From NCBI GenBank assembly GCA_039654915.1, contig CM077596.1, positions 7,254,001 through 7,318,000 on the forward strand: DNA of 64,000 bases. The letters are read 5' to 3'. Positions 10,935 to 24,539 of the stretch are shown here, piece after piece. The notes beneath the pieces are model-generated. The model ran no database searches and was not told the origin of the DNA. It saw only the letters and a program-made list of their open reading frames with translations. How positions within the stretch are numbered: position 1 is the first letter of the stretch; each line of letters starts with the position of its first letter. Made by a program: the position numbers and the translations under genes. This DNA comes from Aquilaria yunnanensis (Eukaryota; Streptophyta; Magnoliopsida; Malvales; Thymelaeaceae).

Positions 10935-13900
10935 TGTGACAGAATAGGGCCCCAGTGCCCTAAAATGCTAGCACTGGTAGGCTCTTTGGGACCTATGATC
11001 CCATTTAAGTTACAATTGGCTAGTTATTGTTGGGTTTAGGGAACCAAACAGCGCAACGGAATTTAACCAAAACCCTCCAAGATGCAAGTGAAACAGGGTA
11101 AACCGGGTGTTCGAAAATTTTCATACCTAATTTTTGTTTGAGATCTCTCATCCAACTGTAGAGTCGAATCACAAAACATGAATAGTTGACGTGTTCAAGC
11201 TCTCTATGGTATCCACACGAGCCTCTCGGGATCACCATGCTTCCACCACATCCCGGCAGATGCGTTTCTCTTGCACTCGCAGTGTTAGCTTGCATCCTCC
11301 AAGGAATTGCAAGAGAAGAGTGCGGCTATCCTTTTGGGAGGCTAGGGCAAGAAGCTATGAATTTCTCATTAAAAGTTGTATTTATAGTGAGACTCAACTT
11401 CCAGGCCTAATGGGTTTCAAAGCTCTAATCCAACTAAGCTTTAATTTCGGGCTTAATAATGGCTCAACTCTTGGGCCCATTATTAATACGAAATTATTGT
11501 AAAACCATAACCCAAATAATTAGGCCATGCACTCTAATGATCCAAATAGCTCTATGTGTGCGACCCAATAGGCTCTTACCACGTTGGCAATGATCATAAA
11601 TCACATTTATGATCATAAGCAATGAGCGGTGTCTAGCAACACATCATTGCTACTCAAGTGACAAGATTGTCGGTGATTCAACTAAACCTTTATGATCATT
11701 AATGATATATGCCATTGTCCCTTTGTCTAAGATATCAAGACTAAGCACGAAACATGGAATGTGTTACTCTCGTATAGCCCAATCTTTGGTTTCTTGATTA
11801 CCGAGTTGACCAACTTAAACTGATGACATTAATATCATATATCAACTCATCCGAGCATGGCCATGCATTTTCTAAGTCTCACTCTATCAAGGGGCCCGAA
11901 GATATCACTCCCGTTACATAGGAGGAACAAATCCCATCTTGATAATACAAATCCCTCCACATGATATGTGACATACCCAATGACCTCCTTCAAGTTCACT
12001 TAGTTATGAGCAATAAAGGAAAGTATCAAAGTATGTGACTCACATGTAGGGAACCTTGATGACCTTAGGTCAAAAGACTACATTATACCATGATCACTAT
12101 GAGAATCACTTATGACATTCATATAACGATCCATGTAGTGTTCTCATGGTGGGTCGGTCCAGTACACACATTCTCCAACTTGTACCCATATGTAGACTAC
12201 ATATCTTATATTAGTCTCTAAATATGCTAGTCGTTATGTATTATTGCAACCTGCTCCACAATAATACTAGACCAGGGACGTTTGAGAATATCATTATTCT
12301 GGGTCGCAATTATGTTTATTACGTTATGCAGAAACAAAAGAACAAACATAATTGCTGGATTAATGCCTTAATAAAATATCATGACTCAATGTGCAAAAAT
12401 ACAATCATCTTATGATTGGCTTTTTGGGCACAACACTAACAGTTATTACTCGTGAAGTATCTTAAATCTTTACATGCAACTAGTTACTTAGCCTAACCTG
12501 CATAGGAAGTATACATGCATTGTTTTAGCTATGTGATAACACTTAAATTAAAATATCATTGAAAACAGTGCAGCAGCAGTTAACAAAAACATAATTCAAA
12601 ACAAGCCAAGACATAAAACTTTAGTTGCTTTAACTTCAAGTAACAGCTATGTGCATACATCTCAAACTTATATGCACCAAAATGTAACCCTAGTGTTATA
12701 CACACCAACAGACACTAGTAGAGGCAATCTCATTGTCTGAAAAGACCATACATTTAGAAGAAGCAACTTATATGTACTAAGATCTATCTTTAGCTATTCA
12801 CCAAAGCAAGCTAGCTTCAAGTGATGAGCCACATTTTCCTTGTACTCACTTAGCCTCAAACTGTAATGCAAACACTTTGGTCAGTACTAGCTTATACCAT
12901 AAGTAACTTAGAAACATAAAGTTTCCTACTTAGAGAATACCTTTAAACCAATAAAACTTAGCTTTAATAGCTACCCCTTACCAACTGTTAAACCCGACTA
13001 GCCTGTTTAAACCTGCACAACACTTAAGGGTTGAGTACTATAAAATACTTAGTAAGGGATTTGGTACCTATAGCGGGAAAGATATACAAGCATATAAAGC
13101 ACAACACGTATATGTTTATAGCATACATACAAAATAAAACAAGTAATCAACAACGCAACCAGAAACAAGGATATGAACAACAACAAACAATGCAAATAAT
13201 GGATGGGTGGATGAATGAATGAAATATGCACATATAAATGCACTTAGGACTTCCTTACACCCATAGGTGCTAGACTTGCCGTGAGCTTATATGGTTGGGG
13301 TACTTGGATACTAGCCCTTGTATCCTATGCTTGCTCTTAACTAACCCCATGAAGTCTTCTTACGAGCACCTTAGAGTAAGTCGTCACTTACTCAACCCTT
13401 GCCCGCCATTGATGAGTTACTTAGAGTAAGTCACCACTTAATTCTTCCTTACCTGTCTCTTCCTTTAACATATTGTGCAGAGTAGCTGCCTTATGTAGTT
13501 CAACTTGCCAAGCTCTTTGAGCTTAACTTAGGGCTTCTTAGTGGCTCATTTGCCAAACCTTAAGGTTTGGTTGGGATCCTCTTAGGTTTTCTTTGATTGC
13601 CCAATGGTTCAAGACCTCCCACTTAGGCCAATAAAGAGTCTGAAACCCACCTTAATCTCCGTAGTGCTCTTCCCTTAGTAACTTAAGCACTTAACTTCCT
13701 TAGCCACTATTCCTTACCTTATCTTAACCACACCACTTAGCTACCACCTAAATAATGCATAATTCCCAATTTAGGAATGAGTTCTAGACCTAACCGAGGC
13801 TACCGAATATCTTAAATTAGCCTAGGGATGATAACCGAGAGTTTGAGACATTCTTAGGATGCCCCGAGCTTGAGAGACTAATGCCTTAACGACACCATCG

Positions 13901-14916
13901 ACAACGCGTCACCAAAGGCACCAATGCTCAGGATACCTGAGGTCGAACGGTGACGCATCTCCAATTTGCATTGCTAATGGCGATGCGTCACCATCAGCAA
14001 TGTGTAGCCAATGCACTACAGTATTGCACGACAGCATGTGAACTTGCACGAAACTTGCTCAAACTTTCCCATCTGAAGGCCAATTCACATGGGTCTTATT
14101 TCAACTTCATTTCCACATGTAACACTACATTTCTATATGTGAACTGAATTAACTTAAATTCCTTACCTTAAATCATCCTTAAAGCAAAAAACAAGCAACA
14201 AGCACACTTGAGCTCCATAGATTTCCTTCTAGTTCCAAGCTTGAATTCAAACAAATTGGAAATGAAGGGCATGAAATTAAGGCCATTTCTAACCATTTAA
14301 CAAACTTAGAACTAACCCACAAGGATCAAAAAGGTTTGCCTTAGGGTTTGAACAAAAAACTTGCAAAAATGACTCCAAATGCACCAGTTCCACAAAAAAT
14401 GAGCTAAGGGCTTGTTGGGATAGCTTTGGAACCTTTAAATTTCATGGAATTTTGGCTAGAATAGGAGATTTAAAGGTGGAGAATTATGTAGGAGAGAGAG
14501 CCACGAAAGTGGCAAATGGGGGAGATGATGAATAGTGTCATCTTCTCCACTCATATAGCCAATCTCTCTTCCATTTGACACTTTGGCCCTCAAACTTAAC
14601 TTTGATTCACTTAGGCCACTTAGTGCATTTTTCACCCTTAACTCTCGCTTTTGGTTTAAATGGCTAAAAATACTAATGGTCTTAACTCATTTAGCTCAAA
14701 ACACTTGCATGAACCTAATTTCACTGAAATTACAATCATGCCACTGACTTGTGGAAAAATTACTATTTTTCCCTCCTCATCCTTTAGGTGCCAATTACCT
14801 TTTTAGAACTCACTTAGCTTGCTTTCCTTGCTTAATAAAACTTATTTGAGAAAAATAACTTGGGATTTACTTACCTTGACATTCAAAGTAGAGGAAATAC
14901 TAGGAGAGTCTTTGTA
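10935..14916 (-). repeat. 5' LTR of the LARD-like element, interrupted
   Basis: It is a continuous match to 3982-6682 except for the solo LTR 11028-12441 plus its target duplication, and a deletion near 14620. Its outer end carries TACAAAGAC where the 3' LTR has TGTAAAGAC, as if the terminal TG had mutated. Confidence 0.8.
11028..12441 (-). mobile_element. Solo LTR, family 1 copy a (1414 bp)
   Basis: The insertion is bounded by TGTTGGG...CTAACA and a perfect 5-bp duplication GTTAT (11023-11027 and 12442-12446). The empty site is visible in the sister LTR at about 4065. On the minus strand it has TATAAATA (complement of 11379-11386) about two thirds of the way in, so its transcription direction is minus. 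No internal domain or second LTR is present. A near full-length copy lies at 43488-44903 in the opposite orientation. Superfamily is uncertain; length and ends would suit Copia. Confidence 0.85.
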
Positions 14917-14921
14917 ACTTC

Positions 14922-16237
14922 AGCTAGACATGGCAAAATTCCCTTTCCATTCTTTATAACTTAGGTTAACTTAATCCAAAATGGATTATTTTTAGTTTTA
15001 TATCCTTTTTTACTTGGAGCTAATTTTATTTATAAGTGAATATTATATAGTTGTAATAATCCATTGGAAATATAATTTTTATTATCTTATTAAATTTTTA
15101 TGAACTTTTTAATGCCTGAAAATAGAAAATTCATAAAAATTTAATAAGATCCTGAAAATTTGTTTCCAAATAAATTATTTCATCTACATAATAGTGAGTT
15201 TCAAATAAATTTGGCTTCAGGAAAAAGATATGTAAAAACAAAAATAAATTATTTTAGATTAAGTTGACTTAAGTTAAAATGAGTTGGTTTAAATAAGAAA
15301 TTTAGAATAGTATTTGTGGATGTATTTACTTTTTTGAAAAGGGAAAACATCTTGCTCCCCCTGAGTTTTACCAGAATCTACACTTTTGTGCCCCTTATGG
15401 CAAAGCTACATTGCCCCAAAATCATTAGCTTCATCAGCTAGTCTGTTAGTATGTTGGGTCTTAATGATCCAAATGACCTTTACATTTTCCATGTTACACC
15501 CATCCTTGTAAATGGAATTTATTTATAGAAAGTGTATCGGAGCTTAATTAAGCTATTTGATTTGTTAGTGGCTTAACTGACTGATTTAAAAGACTGAGGA
15601 CTAAGTTATTAGAAAGTTTTGGTTTATTTGGTTATTAAGTGGGTCCCTTGCAATGAATGGAAGATTTGAAGGATTAATTGAGTAATTTGGAAGAGTTCTT
15701 CATAATGGAGAGCCTGGAGCTGCTTGTATGGGGTAGGTGGTCAGGGACTGAACTGAAATTAAGTGAGAAGATTGAGGGTTGAGTAAGGGATTAAAACCCA
15801 CTCAAAAAAAGAACTAGGCACCTGCCGTCCTCCTTCACGGACACCACACGATTGACCTGAATTAGCTTCTTGATGACCTCTAACACTGGTTTTGACCCAA
15901 TGAACAAGAACAAATCACCAGAAATGTGAGAAATGGCTAATTGGACCATGATTCTAGAAGCATTTGATTCGGATGTGATAGAGAAGGATTTCTCATTTGT
16001 TAAGTTGCACCAATTTGGGTTAAAAATGACAGCTGTTGGTACTAAGGGGTATTATATTGTGAAGGAGATGATCAAGCAGCTACAATTAATCACTGGAACA
16101 TAGGCAGGATTTTTGAGCGGTTGTGGGCAGTGACTAAGGTGATTGGGTATTGACAAAGCACTTCGGGTGCTGGAATTATTGATGGTGCAGGCTTGTGCAG
16201 CGTTATTGGTACCTGTGGGAAAATATTGAAGAATTCT
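14922..16237. other. Intergenic DNA between two elements
   Basis: AT-rich and without recognisable domains. A short plus-strand stretch at about 15935-16100 reads without many stops, but I could not match it to any family and do not call it a gene. Confidence 0.4.
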
Positions 16238-16240
16238 ATA

Positions 16241-16600
16241 TAGTACAAGACGGAAGACCTTTTGCTATATATGGAACATATTGTAGGTAAATCATAGCAA
16301 ATGCCCATTGGCTATGAAAAATTCCATAGGAAGTTAATCATAGTAAAAGTCCCCATCACAAATGGCAACCGTAGCAATATTGTAGCAAAGCCATGACAAT
16401 TAAAATCATAAAAAAAAATTGTGATAATTCTGCGATGATTACAGTTTGCTACAATTTTGCCTCGATACACTTGCGATGATTAGAATATCCACAAATGTAA
16501 TTCACATTTTCTACAATTCTAATTGTCATAACCCATGATAAATAATTCTCATGATTTTTCTATGTACGCTTCCTTATATTTCTTGTTTTTAGAAGAATGA
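16241..16600. repeat. CACTA left terminal and subterminal region
   Basis: It starts tagtacaaga, 8 of 10 matches to the inverted right terminus. It contains repeated words in both orientations (catagcaaatg, gtagcaatattgtagc, gcgatgatta), the usual binding-site-like subterminal repeats of CACTA elements. Confidence 0.5.
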
Positions 16601-17007
16601 TTTTAGTAGTGGATCAGTAGTGTATTTGTTTTAATTATTATATTATATTAATTATATAAATGTAAATTATTTCAGTAGACATTATATTTGTTTAAATTTT
16701 TGTATTATATTAATTATTATTACAAAATTATGCCAAAGAATAAATATAAATATAAATATAAAACAAATAATGAATTATTAATAATATATTGTATATATCA
16801 ATTAATACATTAATATGCCTTATAAATACAGAATATCAATTATACATATAAATGTGTCTCACAAATACAAAAATATGTAAAAAAGCTCTAAACTTAATTG
16901 TGGACTCCCTAATTTGGTGATGTCAACTGATTGGCTTAAATATTCTCATTCTAATTAGTGTATGCCCGCAAAAACATGTGGGTTAGTTTTCATAATTTTG
17001 TTTAACT

Positions 17008-18979
17008 CATTAAAAAAATGTATCTTAGTTTTTATAATTCAGTAAAAATGTGGGAACCTATTTTAGAGAGGGTGAGATCTAGACTAAGCCTGTGGAAAAC
17101 AAGATTCATTTTGAGAGCGGGGAAGGTTACACTTATAAAGTCTGTTTTGAATAGCTTACCCATATACTACTTTTCAATGTTTTCTGTTCCTACAGGGGTT
17201 ATTAAAGAGCTGGAAAAATTGCAAAGGAATTTTTTCTAGGGAAATGAAGAAGGAGCAAGGAAAATGATCCTAGTTGGATGGCAAACCATAACAAAGCCAA
17301 AACAGGAAGGAGGACTCGAAATTGGAGAGTTGAGAAGAAAGAATAAAGCCATGTTAACAAAGTGGATTTGGAAGTATGGCAACGAACCCACAGCTACATG
17401 AAGACAGCTAATTAGAGCCAAGTATGGAGGTGAAGAGGACAAAATGGGGCTAACAATCAACAGAAGGAATAAATTCTCAAACATATGGAAAACAATAACA
17501 GATGATTAGGTGAAGGACAACAGGTGCAACGCTATTACCAAGTCGGGTTTTATGTCTCTTATTAGTGATGGGGGAAGGACATCCTTTTGGCATGAACACT
17601 GGATAGATGGAGTAATCTTGAAATTCAAGTATCTAAGAATTTTTGCGCTAGCTGTCAATAAAAATGGGAAGGTTAAAGAGTTCGGTTTTTGGAATAATGG
17701 TATATGGAAATGGGATGTGAAGCTGAGAAGACCGGTGTTTGATTGGGAAAAGAATATTTGGCTTGATTTCTTGGTAACACTAGAGAAGAAATTTCTGTGT
17801 GCTGAAGAAAAAGATAGGCTCATCTGGGTTCATGAACGTTCGGGACAATATTCGGTGACATACTATGTTAACCAATGAAGGTACATTTCATCTCCAAATT
17901 ATGATACAATAGCAGCTACTTGGCAATTTTGGTCACCACCTAAAGTTGGAGTTTTTGTTTGGCAATTACTTCATGGAAAATTGCCAACGAGAAACATGCT
18001 AGTTGAGAGGAATATATTGAGTAGTCAAGAAGCCATATGCTCTCTGTGTAAAAGTGAAACTAAAACAGTTCCTCACTTATTTCTGCTTTGTAATTATGTG
18101 TGGAAGGTGTGGACATTGATATTGAAGGACTGGAGATTGCAGTGGCCAGTCCCAAACACAATAGTACAATTCTTCATTCAGTGGAAGGAACATTCAGGAC
18201 ATGTTAAATCAGGGGAAGTGTGAATGTTGTTCTTCTATGCCACTGTTTGGACGATTTGGCAAGTAAGAAATGATAAGATCTTCAGAGGGACGGAGATGGA
18301 GTCTCTCATTGCATATGATATAGTCAAAATGAGGGTTGGACAATGGATTATGGCGAAGTGGCAGCAGAGCAAAATTACAATCTTGGATGTTCTAGTTGAT
18401 CCAACAAATGTGGGAATTGAAAAGAAAGAAGTGAGGATCCAAAGGTTATCACGATGGGAAGCTCCAACACATGATAGTATGAAATTCAATGTGGATGCAG
18501 TAGTAAATACACGACTAAAAAAAGCTGCTGTTGGTGGCATCCTCCGAGATAGTGAGGGCAAGGCGCTGTGCATTTTCTCTAAGCCTATGAAAATGAGTGA
18601 AGTAGTAGACATAGAAATGGAAGCAATACTAGAAGCTCCGAGCATTATGAATAAAAGGAGGGACATAGTGAAAGATAGATTAATAGTGGAATCTGATTCA
18701 AAACTGGCCACATCTTGGATCAAGGAAATCGAAAAGGGATCATGGAGATTAATGGATGCTCTCAGGCAGATTGAAGGATTGAAAAAAAGCTTCCAAAACT
18801 GCAGCATTGTTTATCTCCAAGGGAGGCCAATGAGAAAGCTGACGCACTAGCTAAACTTGGATTACAAAGAGTACTACCCTTATGGCTTTGGTTTGTGTAA
18901 TTTGCATTAGTAGCTTGTCTGTTACTTTGTGTGGACCTTTGATTCGAATAAAATACATGATGCAGTTCAAAAGAAAAAA
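17008..18979 (+). mobile_element. 5'-truncated L1-type LINE inside the CACTA element
   Basis: Only the 3' part of ORF2 and a short 3' UTR remain, ending with aataaaa at about 18947 and an A-rich tail (caaaagaaaaaat, to 18979). TTAACT occurs at 17002-17007 and 18980-18985 and could be a short target duplication, but six bases is weak evidence. The 5' truncation is typical of target-primed reverse transcription. Confidence 0.75.
17018..18900 (+). pseudogene. LINE ORF2 C-terminal part: RT thumb, zinc-binding zf-RVT, RNase H
   Basis: One frame runs from 17018 to about 18820, broken only by stop codons (TAG 17237, TGA 17399, TAG 17507, TGA 17876, TGA 18221). A late single frameshift follows, after which the proper C-terminus EKADALAKLG continues to TAA at 18898-18900. 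The start matches the region just after the RT catalytic core (KMWEPILERVRSRLSLWKTR). About 17960-18130 encodes the plant LINE zinc-binding segment (LPTRNMLVERN ... CSLCKSETKTVPHLFLLC). 18480-18830 is an RNase H domain with NVDA, EMEA and ESDS as its acidic positions. The catalytic FADD part and the endonuclease are missing. Several stops fit Trp TGG to TAG/TGA changes. Confidence 0.85.
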
Positions 18980-19504
18980 TTAACTTCTAACAAATTAAAC
19001 AACCAAAACAATCACAAATTAACAACCACCCCACTAAAAAAATTTTATAACTAATTTCTAACTAATTAAACCATATAAATCAACATCAACCTCACTTACA
19101 AATTCCTGTTATTAACTTGTAACAAATTAAAGCATTTAAAAAATTTAGAAATGTTCATCCAAATCACCAACATATGTTTGATTTACTAACTTCTAACAAA
19201 TTAAAAATAAGAAATAAAATAAAAAGGCATTAAACTTGCCTCCAAGTAGGAAATGCACCAAACAAGGATGTTGGGATGAAATAGTGAAGAAATCCTTGTT
19301 TGGACAAAATTGTGAAGAAATCTACTCCAAAAACGTCAGTTTGTGACTAGGAGCAGAAAAATTGGGAGGAGGAGGATGCTGTACAAGGAAGAAAAGAACG
19401 GGAGGAGGAGGATGCTAGTGGGCATATAAAAAGGAAAATCATTGCAGAATTGTCGTTAACTTTACTACCCAATATTTTGCAAAAGATTTTAAAATTTTGC
19501 TGCT

Positions 19505-19850
19505 CAGGTGAAAAATTTTAAAATTTCAGTATGCCGGCAATTATTTTCAACAATTTGCAAAGACGTTGCTTCAATTTTTGAAATTTTCGCAGAATCATTA
19601 CTAAATTTTCCGCACAGGAAAAAAATTTTAAAATTTCAGGATGGCGACAATAATTTAGTACTATTTGCGACGATTTTGATTCGATTTTTTAAATCATCGC
19701 AGAATCATTGCTAACCTTATCGCTAAGGCAAAAAAAATAAAAAAATTTAGGATGGTGGTAATAATTTTCAATTATTTAAGATGATTTTGCTTCAATTTTT
19801 AAAATTTTCACAGAATTATCGCTATCTGTTTGTGACGATTTTGCTTCAAT
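19505..19850. repeat. Tandem repeat, about 3 units of ~110-118 bp
   Basis: The unit contains aaaaattttaaaatttcag, a g-rich gatggcgacaataattt segment, and cgattttgcttcaatttt...cgcagaatcattgcta. Copies begin at about 19510, 19620 and 19730, with the third more diverged. It lies inside the CACTA element and shares words with its subterminal regions. Confidence 0.7.
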
Positions 19851-20253
19851 TTTGTGATGTTTATATAATTTTCATACTAAATTTAATTCTAGTACATCCT
19901 AGTGGTTAAAACTGCTAAATTTTTAAAAATTTTGGGTCTAACTGAAAAGTTTTTGAAAGGTTAAGGGCAATTGTTGTAATTATTATGATGAATTAAAATG
20001 AAAATTTATAAAGTTTGGGAATGCTGTTTTATTAATCTCAAAGGTTAGGGTTTAATGTTGTAATTTTGATAATTAATCTTCTACATCATTAACCATGCTA
20101 AAAATGGAAAATTCTTTTTAAGCTAAATTTGGAAGTCTTCACAAATTTTTGAGTTTCTAATATAGAAGTCTCCAAAAAGTATGAAATTCCTAAATATAGA
20201 ATCCATTAATAATATAAAGAGTATCCAAATATGGGAAAGAACATACATTGACT

Positions 20254-23200
20254 TTACTCATCCCCCTCAACATAATCTTTGGAACCATCATCAAGTAAGG
20301 AATCTTCATCCTCGGGGTCATCCCCCTTTAGTCGTACAAGGTCGATTGTTGGATTATCATCATTGACAATTGATGGGTAGCATGAGAAGTCAACAAGTAT
20401 ATTAATTGCATTAAGAGCTGGTGCATTAGTTGTAATCAGTGGTGGAAGCTGCGTAATTTGTTCTTGAAATGACTCATCGTTCACCTATATTGTTGAAAAA
20501 TGATTATTCTCAGCATGAACCCCCTTGTCTGGTTCATTTGATGAGATGGATGGGCAATCAATGAAGGCTTGGGGCTTAGTCTTCACAATAGCCCACCATT
20601 GTTGAAGCTTCTTGTTTAGATATTCACAGTAAGACACTTGTTGGGCTTAGGATGCAAAAATGAACGGTTCAAGGGGGATAATTGGGACTTCCATTTAACA
20701 TCGATTACTCTCGACTTGGGATAAGTCCCCACACCTCACATTGGATCGAACCAAATGTATTTGAACATCATGATGTTCTCATGTCCATGGAACTCAACAT
20801 GGATGATCTCATTAATCGAACCATAAAAATCATAACAACTTGAACCCTACTTCTCACCCTTTACACAGATGCAGTATTTTTATGTTGCTTTATCTTGACT
20901 GTACTCTTAGGTGTGGAAGCAACATCCATTAACTACATACGCATTATATGAAGTCATGATGTGGATAGGAACATGGGCCAATTAAAAAAAATTGGGGTCT
21001 AATGTATTGTAGAAATGATGTGCCTGTAGAACAACGTAAGTCAACCACTCATGTTACTAGAATAAGTAATACACATAAGTCACTATGGCACATTAGTGTT
21101 ACTCACATATGCTTGAAACCATAGGGGAAATTACTCATCTCGATAAGCATAAATTTGGCTTTTGCTATAGTTAGGGAAGATCTGCTTTGGCATGATGTCA
21201 AAGTGCTTGGACAGACACATGTGAAACTTAAGCAATAATGATAGGGGGAGAAACAAAAAAAAAACATTGATCACTTACATGACAGTTGGTTGCATCTTTT
21301 GGCAGTTAAGAAGGGTATAAATGTGCATTTGTTGTCTTTCCACTGAGTCCAAATACCGTTCCTAGCCATGCGTTAGAATGTTACAACATCGAGAATTAAA
21401 AATCAACAATTTTTTAGTTTTACCATCACCAAGCTATTGCTTAGTATTAGAATTTCAAAGCATCCTATTCAGTTTCATTGGAATATTGTCCTCAAAGTAG
21501 TGGCTGCAAAACATGGACATCTCTTTCAGTCAAGTATGCTTCCACAATTGATCCTTCAATGGTTGCTTTATTTCATGCCTTTCACTTGAGAGGCCGAATT
21601 AGTTTGAAATAAAAAAACACATAGGTCATTTGTTACACACATATATTTAGCTAAGTTGAAGCATAAGATATGATGAATACCTCTCAAAAGGATACATCCA
21701 TCAAAATTAAATGGGTCCATATAATTGAGCTTCATGTGGAAGGTGGATCACAAGATGTTCTATTGAATCAAAGAATGCTGGTGGGAAAATCATCTCCCAA
21801 TTTACATATGGTGACCACTATATTTTGCTTTAACATGCCCATATTTTAAACTCTAACTATATTTGTGCATAGTGTTCTAAAAAATACACAAAATTTTGAG
21901 ATAGTTTCCCATGTTGGGCTACTTAAGTAACCATGTAATGTGACTGGGAGTAGCCTCTGTAAGAACACATGATAGTCATGACTCTTGAAATTGTAGAATG
22001 CATAATCACTCAGGTGCATAGTCTGACCTAAGTTTGAAGCATACCTCCTGACATCTTAATTGTTTTTAGACACATACTAACCTGTCAAACATGATCTGTT
22101 TGAAGGGTACATGAAGCTTTCAGTTTAACAGTCATTTCCCCAACCTTACGTAGGTGTAGTTGAGGACATATCTTCTTCATCAGCTTTAGGTTAAGCCTAA
22201 AGTTTAAGTTATCATTCATTTTCCCAGTAACATCCATAATAGTGTTGAAGATATTTTCAAAACTATTTTTCTCAATGTGAATTATGTCCAAATTGTGGTG
22301 GATGAGCAAATGCTTCCAATACAGTAACTCCCAGAAAATTGATTACTTTAACCAATTATGCCAATCTCCAAAGCTTGGAACCTAGTCTTTGACATACTCC
22401 TTTCCAAGTGGATGAATTGATAACCATTTAACATCTCACAAATTTCTTATCTAGACTTATACAAATTGGCAACACCAAATTCTTTTTTCCTTAGGGCGAA
22501 TGATGTAATGCTCGACTAAAATGCATAATTGTGTGGTAAAAATACTCTTTGACAATCAAACTAACATGGTTTCCTAGACCTTTTTAACTGGAATGTGTTA
22601 AGTTCATTCATGCAATACGGACAAGTTAGCTTACCATGTATACTTCTTCTTAACAAGTTCCAAGTGCAAAAAAATCATTAATAGTCCACAATAAACATGC
22701 CTTCGTCATGAAATTTTTCTCTCACGAGATGTCCTAAGTTACCATTCCTTCTGACCATAAAGTTTTGAGCTCATTAACTAATGGACGTAAATACACATCG
22801 ATGTTATGACCTTGTGCTTTGGGTCTAGGAATGAGCCAAGCCATAAAGATATATAGTTCTTTCATGCAAAGATCTAGTGCTAGATTATAAACAACAACAA
22901 AGATAGGTCACACCTTGTATGTTCCGTTAATGATATTGTTTGGGTTGAATCCATCTGTACATAGTCCAATTCTAATATTCATAATTTCTTCTACAAAAGA
23001 TTGACATGCTCAATAAATGTGACGGCATGCTTTCGACTGGCATGGATGCCTAATGCTGCCATCGTTAGTCAAATTGTTAAAAGCATGCCATGTCATGTGT
23101 CCAATGGTTTTGGATGACATGTAGAGTCTTTTCAACCTTTTTATAATTGGAAGATATCACACTACTTTCTTATAACATACAACTATTCTTAGTTATATGA
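20254..23200 (-). pseudogene. CACTA TNP2-like transposase relic
   Basis: Reading the minus strand from right to left, recognisable blocks occur in the order of a TNP2 transposase. At 22880-22560 there is a Transposase_21-type segment (YLRPLVNELKTLW ... ACLLWTINDFFALG). At 22310-22085 a HHNLDIIHIEKN segment matches the strongly conserved LRHNLDVMHIEKN motif. Near 21560 there is a DUF4218-like piece (IEGSIVEAYLTE). At 20840-20550 there is a DUF4216-like piece (NEIIHVEFHG ... MFKYIWFDP, then WWAIVKTKP). An acidic tail follows (DDPEDEDSLLDDGS, 20254-20484). Frameshifts and stops separate the blocks. The protein would have cut at the CACTA ends; this copy cannot. Confidence 0.75.
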
Positions 23201-24539
23201 ATCTTGATATATGGTAGTGCATGTTCCTTAGTCAGTTGTTTCATATCGTATAAAATTTCTAGAAATCTGTCATTTTTGGGAAACATCTTTTTGGTTAATG
23301 TAAGTACTCAATTTAAACAGCGATCATACATATTTTACTTACTTTTACAGCTTAATAGTTGGCTCATTGTAGATAACCTTGTATGTTTTGTGCACCCATC
23401 ACATAATGGTGCATTTGCATCATCCAACATATTATGTAAATGTTCTGCATTTGAATTAGGCAACTCTTGTCCTAATCTGCTAAAATAAAAAATGTTGTTA
23501 TTATTACCACTTCCAACATCATCTTTATTCTTTTGACATCTTCTTCATTAATTGACATTCTAGTAAATGAGGCAATATTGGTATGACTGAAATTTGTTTT
23601 TTGTATCCTTTGAACATGTGGTTTTCCATGATAGTCCCATACAAAATAGTTTGGTGTAGATCCACTTTGATACAGATGCTCTTTAATTTTATTTTCTATT
23701 CTAAAATATCTGTTATCATATTTGATTTTGTTCCACTGTAAGTAAACTAAATAAATTCATTAGCACCTTCCATAAATGCATGATTTATATGATCGGACTC
23801 ATCTACTTTCTAGTACATCCAAGAGCATCTCCCTCCATCCATCTTGAATCCTTGCAAAATTCATAACACACATGTCTCAAAACTTAGAACAAATATACAT
23901 ATTTAAATTACAACATCATGATAAAGTTTAACATATAAATGTATGAAAACATTTGCATAAATTTTGGTAGCATCTCCCCTTAGTTCCCATAGTTAACATC
24001 TTTCGATATGACAAGTACATTGAAGAACATTCAAGGGAAACATATTGGGCTAATACAACCAAAATTCACACCACAAAAGAGTTAACGCCATATATGAGCT
24101 GGGATATAGCTTATACAACTTTGAACTGTTCAACTTGGACAATCCATGACTATGTTAGTCATAAACATCAAATATAAGTTGAGTCAATACAATTTGTATA
24201 CTGAATATACGAATAAGGTAACACAAATGATGTTTGTCATTAATGTAAACTCAGACAGGGACTCTATGACCTAAATGTATGGATGTCAAATATAAAAAAA
24301 AAATAAAAATAAAAATAAACATCTATACATAACATAAAAAACTTACTCGATATAAATATTAGAATGCCACTTGAAAGGCAAAAATTAGACATAATCCACT
24401 AAGCTAGATGCCCAACTAAAGAGTGAAATGAAGGAAATATGATGTTGAAGAGCAAAACAGAGGAAATGGGAAGGGAGAGCCGAGTATCGAAATACATATA
24501 GATAAGAATTGTAAAACATGGTGGTAAAATAGCCACAAA

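Larger units (their letters stand above)
3982..14916 (-). mobile_element. Del/Tekay-like LTR retrotransposon, non-coding interior (LARD-like)
   Basis: The element is bounded by direct LTRs (3982-6682 and 10935-14916) and by a 5-bp duplication ACTTC (3977-3981 and 14917-14921). Read on the minus strand, the LTRs begin TGTAAAGAC (TACAAAGAC in the older-looking 5' copy) and end in CATA/CACA. A polypurine tract precedes the 3' LTR, and a primer binding site resembling the initiator-Met type follows the 5' LTR. The 4.25-kb interior has no gag or pol frame that I can detect. Long LTRs around a non-coding core are the hallmark of large retrotransposon derivatives moved by an autonomous relative. A solo LTR (11028-12441) is nested in the 5' LTR. 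The Del/Tekay label rests on terminal features only and is inference. Confidence 0.8.

Noticed and set aside
18235..18807. 190-residue minus-strand frame
   Set aside because: Shadow of the LINE RNase H region on the plus strand, which has clear motifs.
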